64,000 bases of DNA from Streptantibioticus rubrisoli (GTDB lineage Bacteria; Actinomycetota; Actinomycetes; Streptomycetales; Streptomycetaceae): NCBI RefSeq assembly GCF_024436055.1, contig NZ_JANFNH010000026.1, positions 1 through 64,000 of the forward strand. The letters are read 5' to 3'. Of this stretch, positions 27,424-36,702 are shown piece by piece. Positions within the stretch are counted from its first letter, which is position 1, and every line of letters begins with the position of its first letter. The notes beneath the pieces are model-generated. The model had not been told where the DNA came from and made no database searches. It saw only the letters and a list, made by a program, of their open reading frames with translations. A program made the position numbers and the translations under genes.

Positions 27424-28835
27424 GGGGTGCGTACGGCGGCGATGGCGTCGGCGAGCGCTCCGGAGACGTTCTGGACCAGTTGGTGGTGCCCGTTGCGCAC
27501 GATATGCCGCCCCGCGACCACGGTGTGCCGCACGTCCGCGTTGGAGGCGGCGAATACGGCCGTCTCGGCGCCCAGTCGCGCCGGGGTGCCCGCGGTACGG
27601 ACCGAGTCCAGCGCGATCGTGGTGAGGTCGGCGAGGTAGCCGGGCTCGATGCGGCCCGCGTCGGACCAGCCGAGGCAGGCGTGTCCGTCCTCGGTGGCGG
27701 CGCTCAGCAGTTCGGCCGCCGTCCAGTGGCCGCGCGCGCCCGTGCGCAGCCGCTCGTCCAGTTCCATCGCGCGGGCCTCTTCCAGCAGGTCGATGACCGC
27801 GTGGCTGTCGCTGCCCAGGCTCAACGGGCTGCCCGCGCGCTGCAGTTGGACGGCCGGGCCGATGCCGTCCGCCAGGTCCCGCTCGGTGGTGGGGCACATG
27901 CACACGGTCGCCGAGGCGCCGCCGATCAGCCGGATGTCCTCGTCGGTCAGATGCGTCGCGTGGACGGCGGTGGTGCGCGGCCCCAACGCGCCGTGGTCGG
28001 CGACCAGTTGGGTGGGGGTGCGGCCGTGCGCGCGCAGGCACGCCTCGTTCTCCGCGGGCTGCTCGGACAGGTGGACGTGCAGCGGTGCGTGCCGCTCGTC
28101 GGCCCAGCGCACCACGGTGGCGAGCTGCTCGGCGGGCACCGCCCGCACCGAGTGGATGGCCGCGCCGATCCTGGCGTGCTCGCCGTCGGTCTTGATCGCG
28201 GCGGCGCGGGCCGCCCAGGCGTCCGCGTCGCCGTCGCTGAAGCGCAGTTGGCGCGGCTGGGGGGCGGCGCCGAAACCGGAGGAGAGGTAGCAGGTGTCGA
28301 GCAGGGTGATGCGGATACCGGCGTCCGCCGCGGCGGCGATCAGCGCGTCGCCCATCGCGTTGGGCTCGTCGTAGGGAGTGCCGTCGGGCTGGTGGTGCAC
28401 ATAGTGGAACTCGCCGACGCAGGTGATTCCGGCCAGCGCCATCTCCGCGTAGACGGCGCGGGCGAGGTCGAGGTACCGCTCGGGGGTGAGGTTCTGGGCG
28501 ACGGCGTACATCACCTCGCGCCAGGTCCAGAACGAGTCCGGCGCCCGCTCGCCGTCCGCGGCGGCCGCCCCCTGGCCCGGCGGCTGCGGCACGGCGGCGC
28601 CGTACTGGGCCTGGACGGTGCCGCGCAGGGCGCGGTGGAAGGCGTGCGAGTGGGCGTTGGCCAGGCCGGGCAGGGTGAGCCCGGCCAGCCGTACCGCGCC
28701 CGCGGGCGGGGTGTGGACCGAGGAGCGCACGGCGGCGATCCGTCCGTCAGGCGCGGACTCGATCACCACCTCGTCCTCGACCCGCCCGTCGATCCAGGCG
28801 AACTCCGCCCAGTAGGTCTGCGGCGTCAGCGACAC
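27420..28835 (-). CDS. hutF: Formimidoylglutamate deiminase
   Basis: 471 residues from a GTG start that overlaps the upstream gene by 10 bp. Amidohydrolase motifs: [15 protein letters not shown] (HxH), the late His in [26 protein letters not shown], and the Asp in [16 protein letters not shown]. HutF removes ammonia from N-formimino-glutamate to give N-formylglutamate, so this organism uses the five-step histidine route rather than direct formamide release. The M20 enzyme encoded next to it may take the following step. Confidence 0.88.
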   Translation of the reverse strand: MSLTPQTYWAEFAWIDGRVEDEVVIESAPDGRIAAVRSSVHTPPAGAVRLAGLTLPGLANAHSHAFHRALRGTVQAQYGAAVPQPPGQGAAAADGERAPDSFWTWREVMYAVAQNLTPERYLDLARAVYAEMALAGITCVGEFHYVHHQPDGTPYDEPNAMGDALIAAAADAGIRITLLDTCYLSSGFGAAPQPRQLRFSDGDADAWAARAAAIKTDGEHARIGAAIHSVRAVPAEQLATVVRWADERHAPLHVHLSEQPAENEACLRAHGRTPTQLVADHGALGPRTTAVHATHLTDEDIRLIGGASATVCMCPTTERDLADGIGPAVQLQRAGSPLSLGSDSHAVIDLLEEARAMELDERLRTGARGHWTAAELLSAATEDGHACLGWSDAGRIEPGYLADLTTIALDSVRTAGTPARLGAETAVFAASNADVRHTVVAGRHIVRNGHHQLVQNVSGALADAIAAVRTP

Positions 28836-30280
28836 GCCAGGCCCTCCAGTACGTCGGCGAGCGCGAGCACTCCGGCGAGGCAGTCGTCCTCGGCGGCACG
28901 CTCGGCCGGGGAGTGCGAAACCCCGGTCGGGTTCCGTACGAACAGCATGGCGGTGGGAACGGAGGCGGACAAAATACCCGCGTCGTGTCCGGCGCCGGTC
29001 GGCAGCACCGGAACCGGACGGTCCGCGGCGGACAGCAGGCTGGCGACCTCGTCGCGCAGCGCGTGCTCGAACTCCACCACCGGGGTGAAGGACTCCCGGG
29101 TGACCCGGACCTGGACGCCGTCCCGCTCGCCGCGTTCGGTGGCCGCCCGCTCGATCTCCTCGACCACGGCGGCCAGCGTCGGCTCGTCGGCGGCGCGGGA
29201 GTCCAGCCAGCCACGGACCAGGGAGGGGATGGCGTTGACGCCGTTGGGTTCCACCGCGACCTTGCCGAAGGTGGCCAGGGCACCGGCCAGCCGCGCCTTC
29301 TTGCGGGCGGCCAGCACGGTGTTGGCGTACGTCAGCATCGGGTCGCGGCGGTCCTCCAGCCGGGTGGTCCCGGCGTGGTTGGCCTCGCCGTGGAAGTCGA
29401 ACCGCCAGCGGCCGTGCGGCCAGATCGCGGACGCCACGCCGACCGGGTCACCGCTCAGGTCGAGCGCCCGGCCCTGTTCGACGTGGAGTTCGACGAACGC
29501 GCCGATCCGGGCGAGCCGTTCCGGGTCCGGGCCGATGGCCTCGGGATCGTGTCCGGCGCGCTCCATGGCCTGCGGCAGGCTGATGCCGTCCGCATCCCGC
29601 AGTTCGGCGGCCTGGGCGGGGGTGAGCTGGCCCGCGGTCAGCCGGGAGCCGACGCAGGCCAGGCCGAACCGGGCGCCCTCCTCGTCGCCGAAGTTGACGA
29701 TCGCCAGCGGGCGGGTGGGGACGGCGCCGCGGGTCCGCAGTTCGTCGAGGGCGGCGAAGGACGAGACCACGCCGAGCGGGCCGTCGAACGCGCCGCCATC
29801 GGGCACGGAGTCCAGGTGCGAGCCGGTGACGACGGCGTCCCCGGCGGCCGGATCGCCGAGCCAGGCCCACTGGTTGCCGTTCCGGTCGACCTCGTACGTC
29901 AGGCCCCGTGACGCGGCCTGCGCGCGGAACCACTCCCGGCACTCGGCGTCAGCCCCGGTCCAGGCGAACCGGCGGTACCCGCCCGATCGTGCGTCCCGCC
30001 CGATCGGGAGCAGTTCCCGCCACATCTCGTGGAATCCGGCCCCCGACTGCGGGCAGTCCTCCTGCCCCGGCTGTGGGCAGTCGTCCCGCTGGGCGGAGGG
30101 GACACCTGACCGCGGTAGCTGGGGGACGGTGGGCGCAGCCGGACCCGCAGACGGCGAGGGTTCGTCTGTCCCTACCCGCCGTCTCCCGGGTGCGGGGCGC
30201 GTTGCGCCCGCCCTCTCCCAGCTACCGCTGGGAGGTGCCCCCTCCGCTCCGGCGGAACGACCGCCCGCAGCGTTGCTCAC
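28826..30280 (-). CDS. M20 amidohydrolase (allantoate/N-carbamoyl amidohydrolase type) with an N-terminal repeat insert
   Basis: 484 residues. Zinc-site motifs are [30 protein letters not shown] and [29 protein letters not shown] belongs to the dimer domain. Annotated relatives are called allantoate amidohydrolase, but its place inside a hut operon with hutF suggests it hydrolyses N-formylglutamate to glutamate and formate; that is inference. Family similarity begins at [14 protein letters not shown] (about residue 82). Before that lies a Pro/Gly/Arg-rich extension containing a 117-bp foldback element (39 codons, about residues 18-56). Start overlaps hutU by 4 bp. Confidence 0.82.
   Translation of the reverse strand: MSNAAGGRSAGAEGAPPSGSWERAGATRPAPGRRRVGTDEPSPSAGPAAPTVPQLPRSGVPSAQRDDCPQPGQEDCPQSGAGFHEMWRELLPIGRDARSGGYRRFAWTGADAECREWFRAQAASRGLTYEVDRNGNQWAWLGDPAAGDAVVTGSHLDSVPDGGAFDGPLGVVSSFAALDELRTRGAVPTRPLAIVNFGDEEGARFGLACVGSRLTAGQLTPAQAAELRDADGISLPQAMERAGHDPEAIGPDPERLARIGAFVELHVEQGRALDLSGDPVGVASAIWPHGRWRFDFHGEANHAGTTRLEDRRDPMLTYANTVLAARKKARLAGALATFGKVAVEPNGVNAIPSLVRGWLDSRAADEPTLAAVVEEIERAATERGERDGVQVRVTRESFTPVVEFEHALRDEVASLLSAADRPVPVLPTGAGHDAGILSASVPTAMLFVRNPTGVSHSPAERAAEDDCLAGVLALADVLEGLACR
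30112..30228. mobile_element. MITE-like 117-bp foldback element inside the M20 gene
   Basis: 15-bp terminal inverted repeats, GCGGTAGCTGGGGGA at 30112-30126 and its complement with one mismatch at 30214-30228. The interior is self-complementary as well (for example AGACGGCGAGGG against the CCGCCGTCT region, and GGGCGCA against TGCGCCC), so the whole element can fold into one long imperfect hairpin. Length 117 is a multiple of three and the frame stays open. Confidence 0.6.
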
Positions 30281-31956
30281 GCCTCCTCCCGCATGGGAAC
30301 CCGGACCCCGCGCTCCGCCGCGACCGCGTCAGCGATGTCGTACCCGGCGTCCACGTGCCGGATGACGCCCATCCCAGGGTCGTTGGTCAGCACACGCCGG
30401 ATCTTCTCGCCCGCGAGCGCGGTGCCGTCCGCGACGGTGACCTGGCCCGCGTGGATCGAGCGCCCCATGCCGACTCCACCGCCGTGGTGGATGGAGACCC
30501 ACGAGGCGCCGGAGGCCACGTTGACCATGGCGTTGAGCAGCGGCCAGTCGGCGATCGCGTCGGAGCCGTCCAGCATCGCCTCGGTCTCCCGGTACGGGGA
30601 GGCCACCGAACCGCAGTCGAGGTGGTCGCGGCCGATGACGACGGGCGCGGTCAACTCACCGCTGGCCACCATGTCGTTGAAGCGCTCACCGGCCTTGTCC
30701 CGCTCACCGTAGCCGAGCCAGCAGATGCGGGCGGGCAGGCCCTGGAAGTGGACGCGTTCCCCGGCCATCCGGATCCAGCGGGCGAGGGACTCGTTCTCCG
30801 GGAACAGGTCGAGGATCGCCCGGTCGGTGGCCGCGATGTCCTTCGGGTCACCGGACAGCGCCGCCCACCGGAACGGCCCCTTGCCCTCGCAGAACAGCGG
30901 CCGGATGTACGCGGGCACGAAGCCGGGGAAGGCGAACGCCCGCTCGTAACCGGCGAGTTGGGCCTCACCGCGGATGGAGTTGCCGTAGTCGAAGACCTCG
31001 GCGCCCGCGTCCAGGAAGCCGACCATCGCCTCGACGTGCCTGGCCATGGACTCCCGGGCCCGCTGGGTGAAGTCGGCGGGCTTCTCCCGCGCGAACTCCG
31101 CCATGTCCTCGAAGGCCACGCCCAGCGGCAGATAGCTCAGCGGGTCGTGGGCGCTGGTCTGGTCGGTGACGATGTCGATGGGCGCGCCCATCTCCAGCAT
31201 GCGCGGCAGGAGTTCGGCCGCGTTGCCGAGCAGGCCGATGGACAGGGCCTTGCGCTGGTCGCGGGCCTCGGTGGCCAACTGGAGCGCGTGGTCGAGGGAG
31301 TCGGCCTTCACGTCCAGGTAGCGGTGGCCGATGCGCCGTTCGATGGCGCGCGGGTCGCAGTCGATACAGATCGCCACGCCGCCGTTCATGGTGACGGCGA
31401 GCGGCTGGGCGCCGCCCATGCCGCCGAGTCCGGCGGTCAGCGTGATGGTTCCGGCCAGCGAGCCGCCGAACCGCTTGGCCGCCACCGCCGCGAAGGTCTC
31501 GTAGGTGCCCTGGAGGATGCCCTGGGTACCGATGTAGATCCACGACCCGGCGGTCATCTGCCCGTACATCGTCAGGCCGAGCGCCTCCAGGCGGCGGAAC
31601 TCCTCCCAGTTCGCCCAGTCCCCGACCAGGTTGGAGTTGGCGATCAGCACCCGCGGCGCCCACTCGTGGGTGGTCATCACGCCTACCGGGCGGCCGGACT
31701 GGACGAGCATCGTCTCGTCCTGCTTCAGCCCCTTGAGGGTGCGCACCATGGCGTCGAACGAGCGCCAGTCGCGGGCCGCCTTGCCGGTGCCGCCGTAGAC
31801 GACCAGCTTGTCGGGGTGCTCCGCGACCTCGGGGTCGAGGTTGTTCTGGAGCATCCGCAGCGCGGCCTCCTGCTGCCAGCCGAGGGCACTGAGCTGGGTG
31901 CCTCGCGGGGCGCGGACCGGTCGGGGGCCGGGTTCACCTACGGCCGTCGCGGACAT
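30277..31956 (-). CDS. hutU: Urocanate hydratase
   Basis: 559 residues from ATG 31956 with GGAGG eight bases upstream; the frame opens 17 codons earlier but without that signal. [11 protein letters not shown] and [14 protein letters not shown] line the NAD site; [12 protein letters not shown] carries the catalytic Cys. Urocanase adds water across urocanate using tightly bound NAD, giving imidazolonepropionate for HutI. It is the first gene of the hutU-M20-hutF-hutI operon. No hutH (histidase) is in the window. Confidence 0.96.
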   Translation of the reverse strand: MSATAVGEPGPRPVRAPRGTQLSALGWQQEAALRMLQNNLDPEVAEHPDKLVVYGGTGKAARDWRSFDAMVRTLKGLKQDETMLVQSGRPVGVMTTHEWAPRVLIANSNLVGDWANWEEFRRLEALGLTMYGQMTAGSWIYIGTQGILQGTYETFAAVAAKRFGGSLAGTITLTAGLGGMGGAQPLAVTMNGGVAICIDCDPRAIERRIGHRYLDVKADSLDHALQLATEARDQRKALSIGLLGNAAELLPRMLEMGAPIDIVTDQTSAHDPLSYLPLGVAFEDMAEFAREKPADFTQRARESMARHVEAMVGFLDAGAEVFDYGNSIRGEAQLAGYERAFAFPGFVPAYIRPLFCEGKGPFRWAALSGDPKDIAATDRAILDLFPENESLARWIRMAGERVHFQGLPARICWLGYGERDKAGERFNDMVASGELTAPVVIGRDHLDCGSVASPYRETEAMLDGSDAIADWPLLNAMVNVASGASWVSIHHGGGVGMGRSIHAGQVTVADGTALAGEKIRRVLTNDPGMGVIRHVDAGYDIADAVAAERGVRVPMREEA

Positions 31957-32104
31957 GCGGGTCGCCTCCTCACGCATCGTCTCCCGACCAGGACTGGATC
32001 GGGTCATTCACATACTTGCCGCGTGAATAGTTCCAGTCAACAGGTGGCGCGGCCGGTGTTCGCGGCTACTGGCGGGCGGACGCCGCCGGTGGTGGAGTGG
32101 GGCC

Positions 32105-33445
32105 ATGGCATCCGCGGAGTTCCAGCCTGACCCGGCGACCCGCCGGGCGCACGCCCTGCGCGCCGCGGTGGAGCAGGGGGTGTTGGGCGCGGAGCTGCCG
32201 GTCGTCGGACTGCTGGACGTCCAGGGCATCAGGCAGTCGGCCCGCGAACTGCGCGCCGCGTTCGCCACTCCTAGGGTGAGCGTCAGCCACGCCTTCGCGG
32301 TGAAGGCGGCGTCCCTGGTCCCGGTGCTGCGGCTGCTGTATGCCGAGGGCATCGGGTGTGAGGTGGCCAGCCCCGGCGAGCTGGCGCTGGCCCGGGCGGC
32401 CGGGGTGGCCGCGCACCACATCGTGCTGGACTCCCCCGCCAAGACCGGCACCGAACTGCGCGCGGCCCTGGCGCTCGGGGTCGCCGTCAACGCCGACAAC
32501 CCGCAGGAGCTGGACCGCCTGGACGCGCTGCTCGCCGGCCGCGACACCGCGTCCCCGGTGGGCCTGCGGGTCAACCCGCAGATCGGCGGCGGCAGCATCG
32601 CCGCCACCAGCACCGCCACCGACCGGTCCAAGTTCGGCCTGCCGCTACGCGATCCGGGCGTGGTGGACTGGCTGGTGGACGCCTGCGCGCGGCGCCCCTG
32701 GCTCACCCGGTTGCACGCGCACACCGGCTCCCAGGGCTGCCCGCTGGAGCTGATGGCCGAAGGCGTGCGGGTCACATACGAACTCGCCGAGCGGATCAAC
32801 GCGACCGTCGGACGGCGGCAGATCGACACCCTGGACATCGGCGGCGGCCTGCCGGTGAACTTCGCCTCCGACGACACGAAGCCGACGCACCACGAGTACG
32901 CCCGGCTGCTGAGGGCCACCGTGCCAGGCCTGTTCGACGGCCGCTACGGCATCGTCACCGAGTTCGGGCGCTCGCTGCTGGCCAAGCACGGCACGATCCT
33001 GGCCCGCGTGGAGTACGCCAAGACCGCGGGCGGCCGTCGGATCGCGGTCACCCACGCGGGCGCCCAGCTCGCCACCCGTACCGTCTACGCGCCCGGCGCC
33101 TGGCCGATCCGGGTCACCGCGCTGGACGCCAGGGGCCACCCCAAGGGCGGCGCGCCGGTCGCCCAGGACGTCGCCGGGCCGTGCTGCTTCGCGGGCGACA
33201 TCGTGGCCGAGGCCCGCGAGCTGCCGCCGCTGCGGGAGGGCGACCTGGTGGCGCTGCTGGACACCGGCGCGTACTACTTCTCCAACCACTACCAGTACAA
33301 CTCGCTGCCCAGGCCCGGGATTTACGGGTACGTGTGCGACGGCGACAGGGTGCGGTTCGCGACCGTACGGGCGCCGCAGACGCTCGACGAGATCGTCGCG
33401 GAGAGCGGCGGCGCCCAGCCGGAGGCGCTCAGCGCACTGAGCTGA
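32105..33445 (+). CDS. PLP-dependent decarboxylase, diaminopimelate decarboxylase (LysA)-like
   Basis: 446 residues, fold type III. Lys67 in SHAFAVKAAS is the PLP lysine; HAHTGSQG, LDIGGGLPVNF and TEFGRSLLAKHG bind cofactor; the C-terminal domain has PCCFAGDIVA and LLDTGAYYFSNHYQYNS, the LysA-type Cys-Asp and Gly-Ala-Tyr motifs. It may act on meso-diaminopimelate or a related diamino acid; a housekeeping lysA is normally found elsewhere in these genomes. It is divergent from hutU and its 3' end overlaps the next gene by 17 bp, convergently. Confidence 0.82.
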   Translation: MASAEFQPDPATRRAHALRAAVEQGVLGAELPVVGLLDVQGIRQSARELRAAFATPRVSVSHAFAVKAASLVPVLRLLYAEGIGCEVASPGELALARAAGVAAHHIVLDSPAKTGTELRAALALGVAVNADNPQELDRLDALLAGRDTASPVGLRVNPQIGGGSIAATSTATDRSKFGLPLRDPGVVDWLVDACARRPWLTRLHAHTGSQGCPLELMAEGVRVTYELAERINATVGRRQIDTLDIGGGLPVNFASDDTKPTHHEYARLLRATVPGLFDGRYGIVTEFGRSLLAKHGTILARVEYAKTAGGRRIAVTHAGAQLATRTVYAPGAWPIRVTALDARGHPKGGAPVAQDVAGPCCFAGDIVAEARELPPLREGDLVALLDTGAYYFSNHYQYNSLPRPGIYGYVCDGDRVRFATVRAPQTLDEIVAESGGAQPEALSALS

Positions 33446-34037
33446 CCACCCGTCGGGCGCCGCCCGGCCGGGCGTCTCCGGCGGCCGGACCGGTGGTCAG
33501 GTACGCGCGTACGTCCCGGCCCGCGGGTCCGCGGCGCATCGCCTGCTCAGGGCGCACCCACAGCAACGCCTCGTGCGACCGCTCCCAGCGGCCCAGCCAG
33601 AGCGCCTTCGCCCACAGTCCGGCCCCCACCCCGGCCAGCAGCATGCCGCCCGCCGCGGAAGCCGCCGCCGAACTGCCGACCGCCAGCGCGAACGCCAGCA
33701 GCAGCCACCAGCCGCGCGGCCGCAGCCACTGGCGGGCGGTGACCGAACGGTCCTGCAGGAACGCCGACTTGGCGGCGTGCGTCGCGGCACCCGCCAGCGC
33801 GGTGTACCGCCCGCGCCGGGTGAGGAACGCGGCCACCGCGGCGACAAGGAACACCACGGCGCCGCCCAGCGCCCCGATCCGGCGCCCGGTGAAGCCCGGC
33901 ACGAAGGCTCCGGCGACCGCCGCCAGCACCCCCAGCCACCAGCACCACCGAGCCGCCATCCGTACCATCACCGCCACCCGAGCCAGCGCATACGCCCCGC
34001 GCCCCACGACCGTCCTCCTCCGATCCGTAATCGACAC
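33429..34037 (-). CDS. Small integral membrane protein, unknown function
   Basis: Up to 202 residues with four hydrophobic segments (about 31-48, 53-72, 109-128, 130-146), Trp-rich (ARWCWWLGVL, LRPRGWWLLLAF). I do not recognise the family. The start is uncertain: GTG 34037 lacks a clear ribosome-binding site, and an ATG 23 codons in is possible. It overlaps the 3' end of the decarboxylase gene tail to tail. Confidence 0.6.
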   Translation of the reverse strand: MSITDRRRTVVGRGAYALARVAVMVRMAARWCWWLGVLAAVAGAFVPGFTGRRIGALGGAVVFLVAAVAAFLTRRGRYTALAGAATHAAKSAFLQDRSVTARQWLRPRGWWLLLAFALAVGSSAAASAAGGMLLAGVGAGLWAKALWLGRWERSHEALLWVRPEQAMRRGPAGRDVRAYLTTGPAAGDARPGGARRVVSSVR

Positions 34038-34123
34038 TTTCCGGTCGGGAGATTACTCAGCGAACCTCAAAACAGCGTGAGGAACAGGGCGAGGAGCAGC
34101 GTGCGGACGTAAACCGGACACCA

Positions 34124-34966
34124 TCAGTCGACGAACAGCCCACGGGTCGCGGCCCGCGCGTCGAACTCCTCAAGCCGGGCCTGTGCGTCCGGCAGGTTGT
34201 CGCACATCGCCTCGAGCAGCACCCGGCCCAGCATCATAGGCGCGCACGGCGTGTCGAAGACCAGCCCGGTGCCGACCGCGGCGGGCAGCAGCAGGTCGGA
34301 GTCCTTGGCGACCGGCGCGAACGAGCTGTCGGCGACGGTGACGACGGTCAGCCCGGCCTGCTTGGCGTACCCCAGGGCGTCCACCACCTCGCGCGGGTGG
34401 CGCGGCAGCGCGAAGCACAGCAGCGCGCTGGCGCCCGCCCGCCGGGCGGCGTCAATGCGGTCGGCCAGCGCGCTGCCGCCCTCGTCCAGCACTCGTACGT
34501 CAGGGTGCACCTTGGCCGCGAAGTACCCGAAGCCGCGCGCCTGTGCCCCGGCCGCCCGCAGTCCCAGGACCAGCAGCGGCCGGGAGGCGGCCAGCAGCCG
34601 TCCGGCCCGGGCCACCGGTTCCGGATCGGCCAGCAGCGCGCGCAGCTGCCGCAGGTTCTCCATCTCGTCGTCCACGGCCTGCTGGTACTCGTTGTGGCGC
34701 TCGCTCCGCTCGGCCTGCGGCGCGGGAGCGACCTCGCGCAGATGGCGGCGCAGCGCTGGATACCCGTCGAAGCCCAGCGCCACCGCGAACCGGGTCACCG
34801 ACGGCTGGCTCACCCCGGCCAGTTCGGCGACCTCAACGGAGGACAGGAACGGTGCGTCGGCGGCCCTGCGCACCAGGCAGTGCGCGATCCGCCGCTGGGT
34901 GGGCGTCAGCCGATGCCCGTCGAACAGCCGCATCAGCCGCGCCGCTCCCCCGTCCTGCGTCGCCAT
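34124..34966 (-). CDS. MurR/RpiR-family transcriptional regulator
   Basis: 280 residues from ATG 34966 (GGAGGGG upstream). N-terminal helix-turn-helix with LTPTQRRIAHCLVRRAADA and VEVAELAGVSQPSVTRFAVA; C-terminal SIS sugar-phosphate-binding fold (about 115-255) with ASALLCFALPRHPREVVDA and TVVTVADSS. Such proteins sense phosphosugars or amino-acid breakdown products. Being close to the hut operon and the PLP decarboxylase it may control either; no operator could be identified. Confidence 0.85.
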   Translation of the reverse strand: MATQDGGAARLMRLFDGHRLTPTQRRIAHCLVRRAADAPFLSSVEVAELAGVSQPSVTRFAVALGFDGYPALRRHLREVAPAPQAERSERHNEYQQAVDDEMENLRQLRALLADPEPVARAGRLLAASRPLLVLGLRAAGAQARGFGYFAAKVHPDVRVLDEGGSALADRIDAARRAGASALLCFALPRHPREVVDALGYAKQAGLTVVTVADSSFAPVAKDSDLLLPAAVGTGLVFDTPCAPMMLGRVLLEAMCDNLPDAQARLEEFDARAATRGLFVD

Positions 34967-35089
34967 CGCCCCTCCTGGCCTGGTCCCGTCCACCGCCCGA
35001 GCAGACTAGCGCCCGCGCATGGCCCCCCATTCAGCCTGCCATGACCTGCATGGATCCATGCAGGGCGCGGGTCCGCGGACGGGGCGGGG

Positions 35090-35701
35090 CTACTCGGCTT
35101 CGGGGGGCGCGGGGGCTTCCGCCGCCTCCTCGGCGGCCACCTCCTCCTCGGGGACCTCCTCCGCCTGGGCCGCGACCACCTGCAGCAGGGCCGTGTCGCC
35201 GTCGACGGCCAGCGCGGTGCCCTTGGGCAGTGGGACGTCCTTGGCGTAGATGGCGTGCCCGGCGTCCAGGCCCGCGATGGAGACGGTGAGCGTCTCCGGG
35301 ATCGCGGTGGCCTCGGCCTCCACCGGCAGGGCGTCCAGCAGGTGCTCGATCAGGTTGCCGCCCGGGGCCAGGTCGCCCTCGGTCTGGATCGGCACCTCGA
35401 CGGTGACCTTCTCACCGCGCTTCACCTCCAGCAGGTCCACGTGGACCAGGAAGCGCCGGACTGCCTCCCGCTGCACGGACTTGGGGATGACCAGCTGCTT
35501 CTTGCCCTCGATGTCCAGGTTGATCAGCACGTTGGGGGTCTTCAGCGCCATCATCAGCTCATGGCTGTCGATCAGCACATGTCTGGGCTCGGCACCGTGC
35601 CCGTAGACGACGGCCGGGACCTTGTTCTCCCGGCGGGCCCGGCGGGCCGCGCCCTTGCCGTACTCATTGCGCAGCTCAGCGCTCAGCCGCACCTCAGCCA
35701 T
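35090..35701 (-). CDS. rplY: 50S ribosomal protein L25, Ctc/TL5 type
   Basis: 203 residues from ATG 35701 with GAGGAG upstream. The N-terminal L25 domain reads AELRNEYGKGAARRARRENK with VPAVVYGHGAEPRHVLIDSH; the C-terminal beta domain (about 95-180) marks the long Ctc/TL5 form that binds 5S rRNA. The tail is very acidic (EEVPEEEVAAEEAAEAPAPP), typical of actinobacteria. It helps assemble the central protuberance and is linked to stress in Bacillus. It is monocistronic here. Confidence 0.94.
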   Translation of the reverse strand: MAEVRLSAELRNEYGKGAARRARRENKVPAVVYGHGAEPRHVLIDSHELMMALKTPNVLINLDIEGKKQLVIPKSVQREAVRRFLVHVDLLEVKRGEKVTVEVPIQTEGDLAPGGNLIEHLLDALPVEAEATAIPETLTVSIAGLDAGHAIYAKDVPLPKGTALAVDGDTALLQVVAAQAEEVPEEEVAAEEAAEAPAPPEAE

Positions 35702-35815
35702 GACTGCACTCCTCGTGTTCCGACGATCCGGTGGCCCGACGATCCGCTGGCGAGGGTATCCACCCAAACCACCCGAAAACCCGCCTTACCTACAGGTGTC
35801 GCCCGAACCACCCGG

Positions 35816-36274
35816 TTACGTCAGGAACGCCAGCACGCCATGAACGACGGTCGTGCCTCCGCAGTCGCCGTTCCCCGACGGGTCGGCGTCGCTCGGATCC
35901 CAGGCCAGGAACAACTCCAGCATGACGGGCAGAACGCCGAGCCCGGCCGCGACAAGACCGAGCGACCCCTGCCACACCGAACTGGCCGTCCACCCCCGGC
36001 GGCGCGATCCCAGCCACAGCGCCCAACCCAGCACAACGCCACCCAACCCGCAAGCCAGGCCCAGGTAATCGGTGACGTACATCGTCCATGGCGCGGCGTG
36101 CTCGCTACACCAGTTCCGGCGGTATGCGTTGTCTGCGGAGATGTATGCGGAAGCAAACAGCACACCCGCAACGACGAGGCTCGGCACCAGCATCGCCCAG
36201 CGGCGCCACGCCCGTGAGGGCGGTCGTACACCTACTACGTCAACAGCGACAGCACGCTGTGGATGATCCCCCAT
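35816..36274 (-). CDS. Small membrane protein, paralogue of its neighbour
   Basis: About 153 residues if the ATG at 36274 is used, which follows GCGAGGG and overlaps the upstream gene by about 40 bp; other starts are possible. Four hydrophobic segments, with WRRWAMLVPSLVVAGVLFAS, SAEHAAPWTMYV-type and WDPSDADPSGNGDC blocks. It aligns along its length with the 154-residue protein encoded just upstream: WRRA/MLVPG, APWTMYV/TPWTVYA, RRRGW and the DPSG...NC...HG/SVL ending. A tandem duplicate placed behind an effector-like gene fits immunity proteins; that is inference. Confidence 0.6.
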   Translation of the reverse strand: MGDHPQRAVAVDVVGVRPPSRAWRRWAMLVPSLVVAGVLFASAYISADNAYRRNWCSEHAAPWTMYVTDYLGLACGLGGVVLGWALWLGSRRRGWTASSVWQGSLGLVAAGLGVLPVMLELFLAWDPSDADPSGNGDCGGTTVVHGVLAFLT

Positions 36275-36699
36275 CCCTCGCAATTCACCCCACCAGAAGG
36301 ATCCGGCCGATAAAGGAAATAGATGTTCAGCGCTTCCGTCGCCAACGGCACCCATCCCACAAGCGCCGTCAGAGAGCTGACTCTCCCCTGCCAGGCCGAA
36401 GCGAGCACCCATCCTCGCCGCCGGACACCGCGCGACAACACGAAATGCAGCCCGAACCCCGCCAGGCCACACATAAGTGCCGCGTAAGCACTGGCGTATA
36501 CCGTCCACGGAGTGCCGATCACCACACAAGCCGCCGCCTGCTCAGCCGCATGCGCGTCGGAAGCGATCCAGTAGACGGCGAACAAGCCGATACTCAAGGC
36601 CACTAGCCCGGGCACCAGCAACAGCGCCCGCCGCCACACCACTGGCATGGGACCCGCCTCGCCGGGAGCGGCCGAATCCATGATGTCCGCGATCTTCAA
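36235..36699 (-). CDS. Small membrane protein next to the amidase effector
   Basis: 154 residues with four hydrophobic segments: LLLVPGLVALSIGLFAVYW, VYASAYAALMCGLAGFGLHF, a third near VSSLTALVGWVPLAT, and a weak C-terminal one. It has a conserved-looking RRRGWVLASAWQG loop and a PDPSGGVNCEGW stretch. I do not recognise the family. It starts 4 nt after the amidase-domain gene stop on the same strand, so it is cotranscribed. Its position suggests an immunity or companion role. Confidence 0.65.
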   Translation of the reverse strand: MKIADIMDSAAPGEAGPMPVVWRRALLLVPGLVALSIGLFAVYWIASDAHAAEQAAACVVIGTPWTVYASAYAALMCGLAGFGLHFVLSRGVRRRGWVLASAWQGRVSSLTALVGWVPLATEALNIYFLYRPDPSGGVNCEGWGIIHSVLSLLT

Positions 36700-36702
36700 G
36701 GT

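Noticed and set aside
26224-28041. 605-residue fused hutI frame
   Set aside because: The extra 206 codons are out-of-frame hutF sequence; hutI starts at the 4-bp overlap at 27423.
27393-30365. 990-codon plus-strand open frame across the hut operon
   Set aside because: Same GC shadow; no family pattern, and three well-supported genes lie on the other strand.
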